This document shows, one piece after another, positions 16,376 to 26,210 of a stretch of 64,000 bases of DNA; position 1 is the stretch's first letter, and every line of letters begins with the position of its first letter. The notes below the pieces were generated by a model, which had not been told where the DNA came from, ran no database searches, and saw only the letters and a program-made list of their open reading frames with translations. The position numbers and the translations under genes are program-made. Source of the DNA: Spirosoma endbachense (lineage in GTDB: Bacteria > Bacteroidota > Bacteroidia > Cytophagales > Spirosomataceae); contig NZ_CP045997.1 of assembly GCF_010233585.1 (NCBI RefSeq), positions 3,497,779-3,561,778 on the forward strand. Reading direction: 5' to 3'.

Positions 16376-17569
16376 TTAATCATTCCAACCGGGCGGAAGT
16401 TGATCGGTTCGGCTTTGGCTAGGAATACACAAGGAAGAAGATGAACTTGTACCAAATGGATTGTTACTGCCTGGCAAATCAGCTTCCGTTCGAGGTACCC
16501 GACCATTGATGGCAAAGAACAGGCCTTGAAACATCCCCGAAGCTACATCCTGACGGTTAATCTTATGCCGATTGACGGCCACTGATGCCGCAGAAAAATA
16601 ACCAACGACATTCTCCGTCGGGTTGGCCAAATTATGTACATTACCCGCAAGGGGAGCCGGTGGTGAATCAGCCAGGGTGCCCGTGTTCTGGGTTTGGTCG
16701 GCAAAGAGTTTATAATAGCGATAGGCGTTGGGAGAAAGCGATAATAGCTCAACCACGATCAGCGCCGGGTCGCGCTGATAAATAGGTATGCTGGCAACCT
16801 TATGCCCAATTTGTGTTTGCCCGTTCGTATACACATCCGATGAAATATCGATAGTCGTGTTGTAGAAAATATCCCAGCATAAACCCCGACACGGGTAATC
16901 GAATAAATTGAATGTGCTCAGTGTCGTATCCCGAACACAACCGATCACATTTAAAGGACCTGCCCCAATGGGACCGATATCTGAGACCACATATCGCCCC
17001 TGTTGACAGGTAGCACACCAGGCTTGCTGTTCATAAAGCCTCCAGCGCCATAAATAAAAATTACGCTCATTGACGGGATCCTGAAAATCGACATAAACAT
17101 CATTGGCAGGGATCGGCAACCCGTTCGCAGTTTTTTTAGGGCCCTCAGGATTAAACTGATCGTAGGTTTTTAAAATAGGTGGTACTGATACCATTGTTTC
17201 TACAGACGACTCATACGTTTTGCCTTCGAGCGTCTGGAAACGAAGCTGATAGCTATTACTGAGCTTTCCCCGAAAACCAGCCGGAAAGCTGTACGTGCCG
17301 GGTTGGGTCTCTAGTAGTGAAATCGGTGTTGTACCATTCACCACTATAGTAACGGTGGCTCCCTGAATAGGCATACTGACATTGGCACTATCAGCAGAAG
17401 ACAAAGACCGGCTTAAGCTGATTGTTTGCTGTTCGTCAAGATCCGTTACGATGCCACTCACCACAACTAAATTAGCATTTAGTGCCACATTTGGGTCGTA
17501 AGCCTCAATGCAGCTCTGCATGACAGCCAGTAAACCAAAAACAATACCCCAACAAATGAGTAGACGCAT
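16376..17569 (-). CDS. DUF4249 lipoprotein, partner of the TonB receptor
   Basis: A 397-residue lipoprotein with lipobox AVMQSC (Cys20), followed by EAYDPNVALNANLVVVSGIV and TDLDEQQTISLSRS, the opening typical of DUF4249. An Ig-like strand region follows (IQGATVTIVVNG), then a Cys-containing middle (WCATCQQGRYV, YPCRGLCWDIFYN) suggesting disulphides, and a C-terminal QLPPGWND, a usual ending for the family. The stop codon is immediately followed by the receptor start, so the two products are made together; DUF4249 proteins are thought to sit at the outer membrane with the receptor. No enzymatic role is known. Confidence 0.9.
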   Translation of the reverse strand: MRLLICWGIVFGLLAVMQSCIEAYDPNVALNANLVVVSGIVTDLDEQQTISLSRSLSSADSANVSMPIQGATVTIVVNGTTPISLLETQPGTYSFPAGFRGKLSNSYQLRFQTLEGKTYESSVETMVSVPPILKTYDQFNPEGPKKTANGLPIPANDVYVDFQDPVNERNFYLWRWRLYEQQAWCATCQQGRYVVSDIGPIGAGPLNVIGCVRDTTLSTFNLFDYPCRGLCWDIFYNTTIDISSDVYTNGQTQIGHKVASIPIYQRDPALIVVELLSLSPNAYRYYKLFADQTQNTGTLADSPPAPLAGNVHNLANPTENVVGYFSAASVAVNRHKINRQDVASGMFQGLFFAINGRVPRTEADLPGSNNPFGTSSSSSLCIPSQSRTDQLPPGWND

Positions 17570-17642
17570 TCTGAACAGCTATTAATAACTATAAGACCAC
17601 ATGCTTAGCACCAGCAGGTAGTGGATTGATTCATGATATCGT

Positions 17643-18824
17643 TCACTTACCTCCTCCACTTATTGTTGGATAGGTACCCGCTACTACGCTCTTTTGGGCA
17701 ACGACCGGACTGGCAATAACAATCCCCTCCGTTCGAAATGCCCAACGCTGCCTGCCCGTAATGCGATCAATTGCATAAAGATTAAAGTCGTTACTTCCCA
17801 CATAGACAACTCCATTGGCGACCATAGGAGTAGAATAAATATCAAAATTGGTACTAAATGCCCACCGCAGTTGCCCGGTAGCAGCATTGACGGCATAAAG
17901 CTTATGGTCCCGACTGCCAATATAAACGACTCCGTTTGCGACAACCGGGCTTGAATAGATGACTCCACCTGTATTGTAGACCCATCGCTGGCTACCCGTT
18001 GCGGCATCTAACGCGTAAAGTTTCTGGTCAGCGCTCCCTATATAGACAACACCATCAGCAACAACCGGGCTGGAATCGACTGCGCTGCCGGTTGTAAATG
18101 CCCAGCGTAGTCGTCCAGTGGCGGCATCAAGGGCATAAAGTTTGTGATCCTGACTACCAATATAGACGAGTCCATTGGCAACCACTGGGCTCGATAAAAT
18201 GAAGTATTGTGCTTTAAATCGCCACTTCAACACGCCTGTATTGACGTCCAGGGCATATACCTGGTTATCCTGCGCGCCAATATATACCATGCCATTAGCC
18301 ACTGCGGGGCTGGAGTAGAGCCCTAATGGCGCCGTAAATACCCAATGAAGGTTTCCAATTGTGGCGTCAATAGCATATAATTTACCATCCTGACTTCCGA
18401 CATAAACTACCCCATCGGCAACCACCGGGCTTGAGTAAATCATAGCACCCGTTTTAAATTGCCAGCGCTTCTGGCCGGTTGTGCCATCAATGGCATATAA
18501 ATTATAATCATTACTCCCAACATAAACCATCCCGTAGGCAACTGTGGGGCTGGATTGGATGGATGTATCAGCCCGAAATACCCAGCGTTGTGCACCCGTT
18601 GTGGTGTCGAGTGCATAGAGGTTATTATCAAAGCTGGCTACGTAGAGTAAAGGGGCTATTATCGATACGGATGGTGGTTTAGTAACGGTAGCCGATGTTG
18701 GTATGGTGACAACTGGCGTTACACTCGATCTGGATGTCTCTTCACATCCTGTTAGCCCACTCAAGAGCAGTACTCCCAAAACACTACCTCCTATAAAACG
18801 AAGCAAGGATAAAAAAGGTAGCAT
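17643..18824 (-). CDS. PQQ-repeat beta-propeller lipoprotein 1
   Basis: A 393-residue lipoprotein (lipobox GLTGC, Cys27) made of about eight tandem 39-40-residue repeats of the BamB/PQQ-enzyme type: LYALDxxTGxxRWxF followed by SSPVVANGVVYIGSxDxK. This predicts an eight-blade propeller at the outer membrane or periplasm. Catalytic residues of PQQ dehydrogenases are absent, so it is more likely a scaffold or binding protein. It ends AGTYPTISGGGK, nearly the same tail as the second copy at 61.7 kb. It lies 73 bases upstream of the DUF4249-receptor pair in the same direction and may be co-transcribed. The repeats are similar at DNA level, suggesting recent internal duplication. Confidence 0.9.
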   Translation of the reverse strand: MLPFLSLLRFIGGSVLGVLLLSGLTGCEETSRSSVTPVVTIPTSATVTKPPSVSIIAPLLYVASFDNNLYALDTTTGAQRWVFRADTSIQSSPTVAYGMVYVGSNDYNLYAIDGTTGQKRWQFKTGAMIYSSPVVADGVVYVGSQDGKLYAIDATIGNLHWVFTAPLGLYSSPAVANGMVYIGAQDNQVYALDVNTGVLKWRFKAQYFILSSPVVANGLVYIGSQDHKLYALDAATGRLRWAFTTGSAVDSSPVVADGVVYIGSADQKLYALDAATGSQRWVYNTGGVIYSSPVVANGVVYIGSRDHKLYAVNAATGQLRWAFSTNFDIYSTPMVANGVVYVGSNDFNLYAIDRITGRQRWAFRTEGIVIASPVVAQKSVVAGTYPTISGGGK

Positions 18825-18978
18825 ATGATTGATAGACGATTGAGTAAACTATTCATAGATGGGCAATTTATGACAAAATCATGAAATAATTTATCAAAAC
18901 CTCGCGTCAATGTATAGCGGCTGGCGACTTCCATTGATTTAAGTTTAGCCAGAATGCTTTTTCATAATGACCTGCTCT

Positions 18979-20292
18979 TCAATCTTTTGTCAATCCTTTC
19001 TTATACGTATCAATTGCCCGTTGCCGCGCCATAGCATGCTCAACGATAGGTTGTGGATAATTCAGACTATTCAATTCAGGAATCCAGTGGCGAATGTATT
19101 CACCTTTGGGGTCAAATTTCTGAGCCTGTAGTGTTGGATTGAAAACCCGGAAATACGGAGCGGCATCTGTTCCAGAACCAGCCGCCCACTGCCAGCCACC
19201 ATTATTGGCCGAAAGATCATAATCCCGCAGTTTTTTACCGAAATACGCTTCGCCCCACCGCCAGTCAATGAGGAGGTGCTTGCACAGAAAACTAGCCGTA
19301 ATCATCCGGACGCGGTTGTGCATCCAGCCAATAGTGTTCAACTGGCGCATACCAGCATCTACCAGTGGATAACCCGTTTCGCCCCGACACCAGGCCTCAA
19401 ATTCGTTTTCCTTATTGCGCCATCTGATGTGATCATAGTCGCGCCGGAACGAGTGTTTCTCAACGTGTGGAAAATGGTCGAGAACCTGAAAGTAAAAGTC
19501 CCGCCAGCAGAGCTCATTCAGAAAAGTCCTGTCGTCGGCTTTCTTTGCCTGCCTCGCCAGCTCACGAATGCTGATTGTGCCAAATCGCAGGTGAATGCTC
19601 AATTGGCTCGTACTGTGCGGCAAAGCCGGGAAGTCGCGTGTTTCGTCATACTTGCTTAGTAGCTTATCGGCAACCGTCCGTGCCGGAAAAGGCTCCCCTA
19701 CTGGTCGAAAATTCATTTCATCTAACGTTGGTACGCTCAATGCGCCAGTTTTGTAGAATTGCCTGAAGTACTGCTTCGTCGGGTATGATTTCAAATAAAA
19801 TGCATTTAGCTTCCCGTGCCAGTTTCGGCTGTAAGGCGTAAATACAGTGTAAGGCGATTTACTGCCGCTCAGTACCTCATCGCGCTCAAAAATCGCCTGA
19901 TCTTTACTGGTATGAAAGCCAATTCCTCGTTCGGCCAATAGCTCGCCGACTGCTTTGTCGCGGTCTTTTGCATAAACCTCATAGTCGTGATTCGTAAACA
20001 CATCGCCAATGTTGTATTGCTCCGCAAGTTCTTTCCAGACATCAATCGGTTTGCCATAACGGACAATAAGCGCAGTGCCCATTTGAGCCAGCTCATCGCG
20101 CAGACGGTTGATCTCCTGAACGATAAACTCAACACGACGATCGTGCCGATCTTCCAGGTCATCGAGAATAATACGGTCGAAAATAAATAGGGGAAGAACA
20201 GGACGGCCACTTCTGAGCGCATGGTATAAAGCCGCATTATCGTGCAAACGTAAATCGCGTCTGAGCCAGACCAGCGATAGGGTTTCAGACAT
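18979..20292 (-). CDS. phrB: Deoxyribodipyrimidine photo-lyase (class I CPD type)
   Basis: A 437-residue flavoprotein that would repair UV-induced cyclobutane pyrimidine dimers with blue light. The N-terminal Rossmann-like antenna domain begins LVWLRRDLRLHDNAAL and LPLFIFD. The FAD domain shows LSIHLRFGTISIRELARQA, LCWRDFYFQVL, GETGYPLVDAGMRQLNTIGW, MHNRVRMITASFLCKHL and LSANNGGWQWAAGSGTDA, all signatures of class I photolyases. Length is normal though slightly short. A cryptochrome is possible but less likely given the intact DNA-repair motifs. It is followed by about 155 bases without a gene and preceded by the terminator of the next gene, so it is probably transcribed alone. Confidence 0.95.
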   Translation of the reverse strand: MSETLSLVWLRRDLRLHDNAALYHALRSGRPVLPLFIFDRIILDDLEDRHDRRVEFIVQEINRLRDELAQMGTALIVRYGKPIDVWKELAEQYNIGDVFTNHDYEVYAKDRDKAVGELLAERGIGFHTSKDQAIFERDEVLSGSKSPYTVFTPYSRNWHGKLNAFYLKSYPTKQYFRQFYKTGALSVPTLDEMNFRPVGEPFPARTVADKLLSKYDETRDFPALPHSTSQLSIHLRFGTISIRELARQAKKADDRTFLNELCWRDFYFQVLDHFPHVEKHSFRRDYDHIRWRNKENEFEAWCRGETGYPLVDAGMRQLNTIGWMHNRVRMITASFLCKHLLIDWRWGEAYFGKKLRDYDLSANNGGWQWAAGSGTDAAPYFRVFNPTLQAQKFDPKGEYIRHWIPELNSLNYPQPIVEHAMARQRAIDTYKKGLTKD

Positions 20293-20347
20293 AGAACGAG
20301 TGGTTAATTGAGGGCTAACTGCTCGTTTATCCGAATTGTTCGGGCAT

Positions 20348-20387
20348 AAAAAAGCCCTTCGTCCAACGATTGACGAAAGGCCTTTTT
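20348..20387 (-). terminator. Rho-independent terminator of the TonB-C-like gene
   Basis: AAAAAAGCCCTTCGTC (20348-20363) pairs with GACGAAAGGCCTTTTT (20372-20387), with an internal C-A mismatch. A- and T-runs flank it on both sides, so it could act in both directions. It lies 13 bases past the stop of the 20400-20747 gene. Confidence 0.8.
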
Positions 20388-20399
20388 GTAATCGATAAA

Positions 20400-20747
20400 C
20401 TATTCAGGCTGGAACCGAAGCCGAACCGTATGTAGTTCGCTGGCATCGCTGCCATAACCAGCCAGTTTTTTGCCTGTCAGTTGCCGAAGCAGTGCATTAT
20501 TGATTTGCTCATTCTTGCTAAATACTTCTAACTGGCACAATTCACTATCGGAATTGACACGAAATTGAATCACAACGACGCCCGCCCGCTGGGTCGGTCT
20601 AAGCGCATCGGGATAGGATATATACTTTGCTAACTGTTGCTCCAGATTAGCTCTAGGGGCTTTAGTTTTGCGAATTTTTGTCGGCGTAGCGTAGGCTTGC
20701 GTCGCCAGGAAGCCTACCAGCGTAAGAAGAAAAAGTGACTTTTTCAT
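20400..20747 (-). CDS. Small exported protein resembling a TonB C-terminal domain
   Basis: A 115-residue protein with signal peptide MKKSLFLLTLVGFLATQAYA. The mature part contains LEQQLAKYISYPDALRPTQR followed by AGVVVIQFRVNSDSELCQLE, the helix-strand pattern of a TonB C-terminal domain (here lacking a membrane anchor and proline-rich linker). Such stand-alone versions are common in Bacteroidota and their role is unclear; it could bind peptidoglycan or compete for receptor TonB boxes, which is speculation. The single Cys in the domain is unusual. It is transcribed alone, with its own terminator. Confidence 0.78.
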   Translation of the reverse strand: MKKSLFLLTLVGFLATQAYATPTKIRKTKAPRANLEQQLAKYISYPDALRPTQRAGVVVIQFRVNSDSELCQLEVFSKNEQINNALLRQLTGKKLAGYGSDASELHTVRLRFQPE

Positions 20748-20951
20748 GACTTCATGTTTGTTAAAAATAGTACAATGCCCACTCGCCCGAATCCCTCTCG
20801 CGAGTCGTAAGGACTAATGTTATCGTAATATTACTTAAATATTACGCAAATGTTAACTGAATCGAAAAACTTAATATTGGAAAGCTCTCCAGCCCATATT
20901 GCCAGAAAACAAAATTTTACATAACATACTAATTATCAGAACTATACAAAC

Positions 20952-20976
20952 AAAAAAGGCCACTTTATAGCGACCT
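20952..20976 (-). terminator. Terminator of the CocE-type hydrolase gene
   Basis: In minus-strand RNA the segment 20976-20957 reads AGGUCGC, a six-base loop, then GUGGCCU, pairing over seven bases with two G-U pairs, followed by a U-run from 20957 to 20952. It lies about 40 bases after the gene's stop. Confidence 0.65.
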
Positions 20977-21014
20977 CTCCTAATTTCCAACATTATGTCA
21001 ATGTTAACAAACCA

Positions 21015-22940
21015 TTATTTTACAAGACTATTCAGTTCAATTTCTGAGGGATGATTCCTGTCATAATACAGGCGCATGGTGGCTTTTTGAAAGTCAGCAG
21101 TATCGGCTTTTGCAATATTCATAAACTTTTGCGGGTTGCGGTCAACAATCGGGAACCACGAATGCTGCACCTGTACCATCAGCCGGTGGCCCTTTTTGAA
21201 CGTGTGCATAACATCGGGTAACTGGATAGTAACTGTTGCTATTTCGCCCGGTTTAAATGGTTCTGGCGTTGTGAAGCTGTTTCTGAATTTCCCGCGCAAT
21301 ACGTCAGCCCGTACCAAACGCTGGTAATTACCTTTCGGATCGGGACTCGCCGATGAATCAGGTAACACATCAATGACTTTAACGATAAAATCGGCATCCG
21401 TGCCTGTTGTCGATACAAATAGTTTGGCATTGATCGGGCCTGCCACCGTCAGGTCTTCGGTCAGTGGTTCGCCCTCAAAGACGACAACATCAGGCCGATC
21501 GGCAACAAATCGCTGGTCTTCAATGACATACTGATTGTTTCGCCGGGTCTGTACACCGCTTGTATAAGGCACAGGTATGGCCGGATCACTGATATACTCC
21601 TTAAATAAATCATTCCCGGTTGATTTATCGGTTGTTAGTTTCCGATTCGGTGCCAGATAAAAATGCCGTGACTGAACGGTTTTAGGTGGCCAGGTATCGA
21701 ACGATTTCCATTCGTTTGTACCCGTATCGAAGACCATTGCTTCAGCGGCATTGAAGTCTCCTTTATTTTTTAGGTGAAACGCAAAAAATTTCGATTCCAG
21801 ATTATCACGGTAGTATTTAGCCGTATTCTGGCCGAACGAAAGTGGTCCAAACTGGCTCCAGTCGTCGCGCGCCCATGCCCCGTGTGTCCAGGGCCCCATA
21901 ACGAGCGTATTCCGATTTCCGCTGGACTGTTTTTCAATCGCTTCATAGGTCCGTAAAGCGCCAAACAGGTCTTCGGCGTCAAACCAGCCGCCAACCACCA
22001 GCGTAGCGGGCTTAACATTCTTTAAGTGTGGCCGAATATTGCGCGTTTGCCAGTAATCATCATAGGTGTCATGTTCCAGATACTCGTTCCAGATCTTGGC
22101 GCGATTATTAAAATAATTTGGTCCATTGGCATTCCTGATCGGGCCTAGATCGAGAAAAAACTGGTACGCATCCGTTGGCTTCCACGTAAATAAGGATTCA
22201 TAGTCCTCCACCGGCCCTTTGCGCGGGGCATCGAAGTAGTTCATGAACGAGAAGTTATCGAGCAGAAAAAACGCACCATTATGACGGGCATCATCACCAA
22301 TAAATTCGTCGGTAACGGGAGCCTGTGGCGAAACCGCTTTCAGGGCCGGATGGGCATTTGGCAGGGCTGCCGATGCATAGAAACCGGGATAAGAAATGCC
22401 AGTAAGGCCAACACGACCGTTGTTATTCGGAATATTTTTGAGTAACCACTCAATGGTGTCATACGTATCGGTGCTTTCATCCGTCGCCAAAACGGGCGGG
22501 CTGCTTTTTTTGGCACCTCCGGCTGACGATGGCTGTTTGGCATTTACCCCCTTCTGACCCGATGTGGTTATGGCGGGCGTCATCTCTTCGAAATTGCCCT
22601 CGCTCATATAGCGTCCCCGAACATCCTGATTAACAAAAATGTACTTTTCCTGCGACAGGTCTTTGTTCGGGCCAGGGCCAGCCGAAGGGTATTTACTTTC
22701 TCCATAGGGACCAGCCGAATAAGGCGTCCGTTCCATCAGAATTGGGTAGCGATTGGCCAGACTGGCATCGTTCGGTACGTATATGACGGTATAAAGTCTG
22801 GTGCCGTCGCGCATTGAGATTTTCCGGTCAAGCTTCGTATAGTTCTGCCGGACGAACAACGAATCAGATGTGGTCGATTGAGCATAGCTAAGTGAAAAAC
22901 CACCTAGCAGTATGATGATGAGTAGTTGTATACGAATCAT
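21015..22940 (-). CDS. Exported CocE/NonD-family hydrolase (X-Pro dipeptidyl-peptidase-like)
   Basis: A 641-residue alpha/beta hydrolase with signal peptide MIRIQLLIIILLGGFSLSYA. The N-terminal catalytic domain shows KISMRDGTRLYTVIYVP, NQDVRGRYMSEG and the nucleophile elbow GISYPG with Ser183. The C-terminal jelly-roll domain shows FEGEPLTEDLTVAGPINAKL and VQHSWFPIVDRNPQKF. The family includes X-prolyl dipeptidyl peptidases, cocaine esterase and glutaryl-7-ACA acylases; the motifs do not settle which. About 35 residues between the DVRGRY block and the nucleophile (GQKGVNAKQPSSAGGAKKSS) look like a flexible insertion. It has its own terminator; the palindromic element B lies upstream. Confidence 0.93.
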   Translation of the reverse strand: MIRIQLLIIILLGGFSLSYAQSTTSDSLFVRQNYTKLDRKISMRDGTRLYTVIYVPNDASLANRYPILMERTPYSAGPYGESKYPSAGPGPNKDLSQEKYIFVNQDVRGRYMSEGNFEEMTPAITTSGQKGVNAKQPSSAGGAKKSSPPVLATDESTDTYDTIEWLLKNIPNNNGRVGLTGISYPGFYASAALPNAHPALKAVSPQAPVTDEFIGDDARHNGAFFLLDNFSFMNYFDAPRKGPVEDYESLFTWKPTDAYQFFLDLGPIRNANGPNYFNNRAKIWNEYLEHDTYDDYWQTRNIRPHLKNVKPATLVVGGWFDAEDLFGALRTYEAIEKQSSGNRNTLVMGPWTHGAWARDDWSQFGPLSFGQNTAKYYRDNLESKFFAFHLKNKGDFNAAEAMVFDTGTNEWKSFDTWPPKTVQSRHFYLAPNRKLTTDKSTGNDLFKEYISDPAIPVPYTSGVQTRRNNQYVIEDQRFVADRPDVVVFEGEPLTEDLTVAGPINAKLFVSTTGTDADFIVKVIDVLPDSSASPDPKGNYQRLVRADVLRGKFRNSFTTPEPFKPGEIATVTIQLPDVMHTFKKGHRLMVQVQHSWFPIVDRNPQKFMNIAKADTADFQKATMRLYYDRNHPSEIELNSLVK

Positions 22941-23066
22941 GAATTAGTTTTCTTTTGGTTTAGCAGCAAAGAATACGAATTAGGTGCAAAGGACTCTAAG
23001 AAACAACTTTGTGTTTCCCTACGCGCGGTTCTTTGCCAGATAAAACACGCAAACCAATTACTCCTT

Positions 23067-23142
23067 GGCCTTTGGCATGGAGCCGTGCCACGGTTTGATT
23101 TATTCTGATAGGTAACCGTGGCACGGCTCCATGCCAAAGGCC
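23067..23142. repeat. Palindromic intergenic element, copy B
   Basis: Arms 23067-23095 and 23114-23142 are perfect 29-base inverted repeats around an 18-base loop. The arm begins GGCCTTTGGCATGGAGCCGT and ends in GCCACGGTT. Compared with copies A and D the outer arm differs, yet both arms of B changed together. It lacks the 26-base core of A, C and D. Confidence 0.85.
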
Positions 23143-23159
23143 TAACTCCATAAAACATC

Positions 23160-23193
23160 GGAAGGCCAAACTCAGTTGTGAGTTTGGCCTTCC
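23160..23193 (-). terminator. Hairpin terminator after copA
   Basis: Perfect 15-pair stem, 23160-23174 with 23179-23193 (GGAAGGCCAAACTCA and complement), loop GTTG. It begins 25 bases past the copA stop in the direction of transcription. No long U-tract follows. Confidence 0.7.
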
Positions 23194-23217
23194 CGAAGCA
23201 TTCTGAATACAGATTTA

Positions 23218-25488
23218 TTAAAGCCTTGCCGACCGTAGTCGAAGACTGTTACTAACGACAGACACGGAACTAAGGGCCATTGCTGCCCCGGCAATCATTG
23301 GGTTGAGCAGAAAACCGAACGCCGGATAGAGCACTCCTGCTGCAATAGGAATACCAATCAGGTTATAGATAAATGCCCAGAATAGATTCTGCCGGATGGT
23401 GAGAACGGTTTTTCGCGACAGTTGTAGCGCCTTCGGAACACTACTCAGGTCGGAGGTAATGAGTGTCATTTTGGCTACATCCATCGCTATATCGGAGCCT
23501 TTGCCCATTGCAATGCTTACATCGGCCTGCGCCAGTGCCTGCGAGTCATTGATGCCGTCGCCAACCATCGCTACGACCTTGCCCTGCGCCTGTAATTCCT
23601 GAATGAATAACGATTTATCTGCCGGCAATACACCAGCCCGATAGTGGCTTATACCAACCTGGCTGGCTACAGCCGCTGCGGTTTGCGCATTGTCGCCGGT
23701 GAGCATATAAACCGCAATACCCCGACGCTGTAAGGTCTCAACCGCCTGTCGGGATGTCGCTTTGACGGGATCGGCAATGGCAATTATGGCCAGAACCTGT
23801 TTCTGGTTTGCAAAAAATACGACTGTCTTCGCCGTTGTATAGAATGAATTGGCTCGTTGCTCAACCAATTCGTCCAGTGAAATGCCCTGGTTTTCAATCA
23901 ACTGCCGATTTCCAATTACATACGTATTTTCCAGATAATCAGCCTTTACGCCATGCCCTGTTATGCTATCAAAACGGCTCACCGTAACGCCCGAAACACC
24001 AGTCCGTTTCAAATAGTCAGTCACGGCTTCAGCCAGTGGATGTTCCGACTGTGCTTCCAGTGCATATAAAACGGGTGCCAATTGGACCTGCTCATCGGCT
24101 GGTATTAACCAATGCAAATCCGTTACGGTTGGTTTGCCTTCGGTCAGAGTGCCCGTTTTGTCCAGAACCACAGCGTTGACGCGGTAACCCAATTCCAGGC
24201 TCTCCGCATCTTTAATCAGAATGTTATTCTCCGCACCTTTTCCTACGCCAACCATGATTGCCGTCGGTGTAGCAAGCCCCAACGCGCAGGGACAGGCGAT
24301 AATAAGCACCGTTACAGAAGTCAGGAGGGCCGTTGTTAGTGAATTATCACCCCCGGCTACCATCCAGACCACAAATGTCAGGATGGCAATGACCAGTACA
24401 ACCGGCACAAAAATACCCGCGATTTTATCCACTAATCGCTGGACGGGGGCTTTACTTCCCTGGGCTTCCTGCACCGTGCGAATTATCCGGGCCAGCACGG
24501 TATCGGAACCGACTTTATCGGCACGAAACCGAAAACTGCCCTTTTGGTTGATCGTTCCGGCAAACACAGTGGCTCCAGCGGTTTTCTCAACCGGCACCGG
24601 CTCTCCGCTAATCATGCTTTCGTCGACGAACGACGCCCCTGTTTGCACCTCTCCATCCACCGGAATACGTTCGCCGGGGCGAACCAGCAGCAAGTTTCCA
24701 GCCTGTACCTGAGTAATAGGTATGTCGCGCTCTACTTCACCGTCAACGAGTCGTACCGTGTCGGGTTGAAGCCCCATCAGTTTTTTTATGGCCGACGATG
24801 TAGTCGATTTAGCCCGCTCCTCCAGCAATTTACCCAACGAAATAAAGGCGATAATGACCGCAGCCGCTTCAAAATAAACGTGCGGGTGTTGGCCACGATT
24901 CATCCAGAATTGGGGATTTACCGTTGAAAAGGCACTAAATAAAAAGGCAATACCCGTGCTGAGGGCAACGAGCGTATCCATATTGGCTTTCCCATGACGG
25001 GCCTGCTTCCAGGCGTTCACAAAATAAGATCGACCTAGTCCAAACACCACTGGAGCAGCCAGCACCATCATCGTGTAGTTTCCGAACGATACCGAAACCA
25101 TACTGCTTTCCATGAAAAACATGCCGATCAGCACAATAGGCACCGATAAGACTATGGACCAGATCGTCCGTTTTTTCAGCGCTTCATAATGCCGTTGCTG
25201 GGCTTCCTGCTGTACCCGTTGTGGATCTTCGGTGTCAATAACTAGATCATAACCGATCGAACGCAGCGCCGTTTGTAAACCTTCGGGGCTAACAATGGCT
25301 GGATTAAACTGCACCAGGGCGCTCTGATTAGCGTAGTTAACACTCACATCGCTTACACCCGGTGTATGTTTCAGCATCGACTCCACGCTCACAGCACAGG
25401 CTGCGCAGGTCATCTCCAGCACCGGAAACGTTTTCTTTATGTCCGAAGCCGACGGTTTTGCCTTCGGTTCGTTAAGAAGTGTGTTCAT
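23218..25488 (-). CDS. copA: Copper-exporting P-type ATPase CopA
   Basis: A 756-residue P1B-type ATPase that would pump Cu(I) out of the cytoplasm. One N-terminal heavy-metal-associated domain carries the metal site MTCAACAVS (Cys28, Cys31). The membrane core has CPC at 399-401 ([13 protein letters not shown]), the phosphorylation site [11 protein letters not shown] with Asp443, the P1B motif SEHPLAEAV, and the hinge [23 protein letters not shown] with a single CAAC domain indicates Cu(I) specificity; silver is also possible. The upstream metallochaperone-like gene at 25546 is 57 bases away in the same direction with a hairpin between, so the two are probably one operon. Confidence 0.96.
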   Translation of the reverse strand: MNTLLNEPKAKPSASDIKKTFPVLEMTCAACAVSVESMLKHTPGVSDVSVNYANQSALVQFNPAIVSPEGLQTALRSIGYDLVIDTEDPQRVQQEAQQRHYEALKKRTIWSIVLSVPIVLIGMFFMESSMVSVSFGNYTMMVLAAPVVFGLGRSYFVNAWKQARHGKANMDTLVALSTGIAFLFSAFSTVNPQFWMNRGQHPHVYFEAAAVIIAFISLGKLLEERAKSTTSSAIKKLMGLQPDTVRLVDGEVERDIPITQVQAGNLLLVRPGERIPVDGEVQTGASFVDESMISGEPVPVEKTAGATVFAGTINQKGSFRFRADKVGSDTVLARIIRTVQEAQGSKAPVQRLVDKIAGIFVPVVLVIAILTFVVWMVAGGDNSLTTALLTSVTVLIIACPCALGLATPTAIMVGVGKGAENNILIKDAESLELGYRVNAVVLDKTGTLTEGKPTVTDLHWLIPADEQVQLAPVLYALEAQSEHPLAEAVTDYLKRTGVSGVTVSRFDSITGHGVKADYLENTYVIGNRQLIENQGISLDELVEQRANSFYTTAKTVVFFANQKQVLAIIAIADPVKATSRQAVETLQRRGIAVYMLTGDNAQTAAAVASQVGISHYRAGVLPADKSLFIQELQAQGKVVAMVGDGINDSQALAQADVSIAMGKGSDIAMDVAKMTLITSDLSSVPKALQLSRKTVLTIRQNLFWAFIYNLIGIPIAAGVLYPAFGFLLNPMIAGAAMALSSVSVVSNSLRLRSARL

Positions 25489-25503
25489 TCGTTTTTGTGG
25501 TTC

Positions 25504-25535
25504 GATCTTCAGTTTATGTCTATAAACTGAAGATC
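25504..25535. promoter_or_regulatory. Perfect stem-loop between the metallochaperone and copA
   Basis: GATCTTCAGTTTAT (25504-25517), loop GTCT, and its exact complement (25522-25535) form a 14-pair AT-rich stem in the 57-base gap, 16 bases before the copA start. It could be an operator, an mRNA processing site or a stabiliser that sets different levels of the two products. Not enough U follows for a strong terminator. Confidence 0.6.
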
Positions 25536-25545
25536 CTAAACCCGT

Positions 25546-25773
25546 TTAATTCAGTGGTTCGGCCTTGTAGCCCGCTTTTTCAATGGCCTGCTTAATCTGG
25601 GTCGCAGAAGCCGATGTGGTGTCGGCCGTCAATACCTTGTTTGGGTCCTGAATGTCGACTTGCCAATGGCCTTCGCCAACCGCTTCGTTCAGATAAGGGG
25701 TGACTGTGGCAATGCAGCCACCGCATTTGATATTGGTTTTGAACCGGACACTGTTTTGTTTTATCGTTTCCAT
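25546..25773 (-). CDS. Heavy-metal-associated domain protein (copper chaperone-like)
   Basis: A 75-residue single ferredoxin-like HMA domain. The metal loop reads FKTNIKCGGCIATV, with two cysteines in a CGGC arrangement in place of the classical MxCxxC, and the C-terminal strand is AGYKAEPLN. Size and position, directly upstream of copA, suggest delivery of Cu(I) to the ATPase, as CopZ does. The missing Met and altered loop make a strict CopZ name unsafe. It is the first gene of a probable two-gene copper operon. The promoter would lie in the 437-base gap to its right. Confidence 0.85.
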   Translation of the reverse strand: METIKQNSVRFKTNIKCGGCIATVTPYLNEAVGEGHWQVDIQDPNKVLTADTTSASATQIKQAIEKAGYKAEPLN

Positions 25774-26210
25774 AAGCGTATTTTTTTATGCTTACTGATG
25801 TCAGACTTATCGATGATCAGCTTCATTACCTGATTGATTTTCTGATCAGATTGGCGTTACAAAGGTCGTATCGACCAGATCAATTTATGTTATAGAATTC
25901 CTTCTGAGCTTTATAAAATAACCTAAAACAGGCTGAATGAGTTGCGTTGCTTATCACGACACCACCAAAATACAATTATCTAATAAACAGCCCATTAATT
26001 AATTTTTGGCATTTGTTTACGCATACTTCGGGGAGTAAGCTAGTTTGGTATGAGCTTTGTTGGCAGGACAACTACGAGCTAGCACAAAAGCCCTCAGCTC
26101 TGCGGCATATGAGAACCATTTAATTAATAACTAAAACAAAATAATCGATCAGTCCGTTTTGCATAACGTGACTTTCCCAAAAGTCAGTACCGTAACTCAG
26201 CAAAATAGTC
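25774..26210. other. Divergent promoter region between copper operon and histidine kinase
   Basis: No gene seen. The left third has several GATC-containing short palindromes (near 25810-25890, including CTGATCAG) that could bind a regulator of the copper operon. The rest is AT-rich with no decisive promoter box. Confidence 0.4.

Noticed and set aside
17643-18824. Regularly spaced DNA repeats resembling an array such as CRISPR
   Set aside because: The period of about 120 bases is the 39-40-codon propeller repeat of a continuous reading frame; no unique spacers or cas genes.
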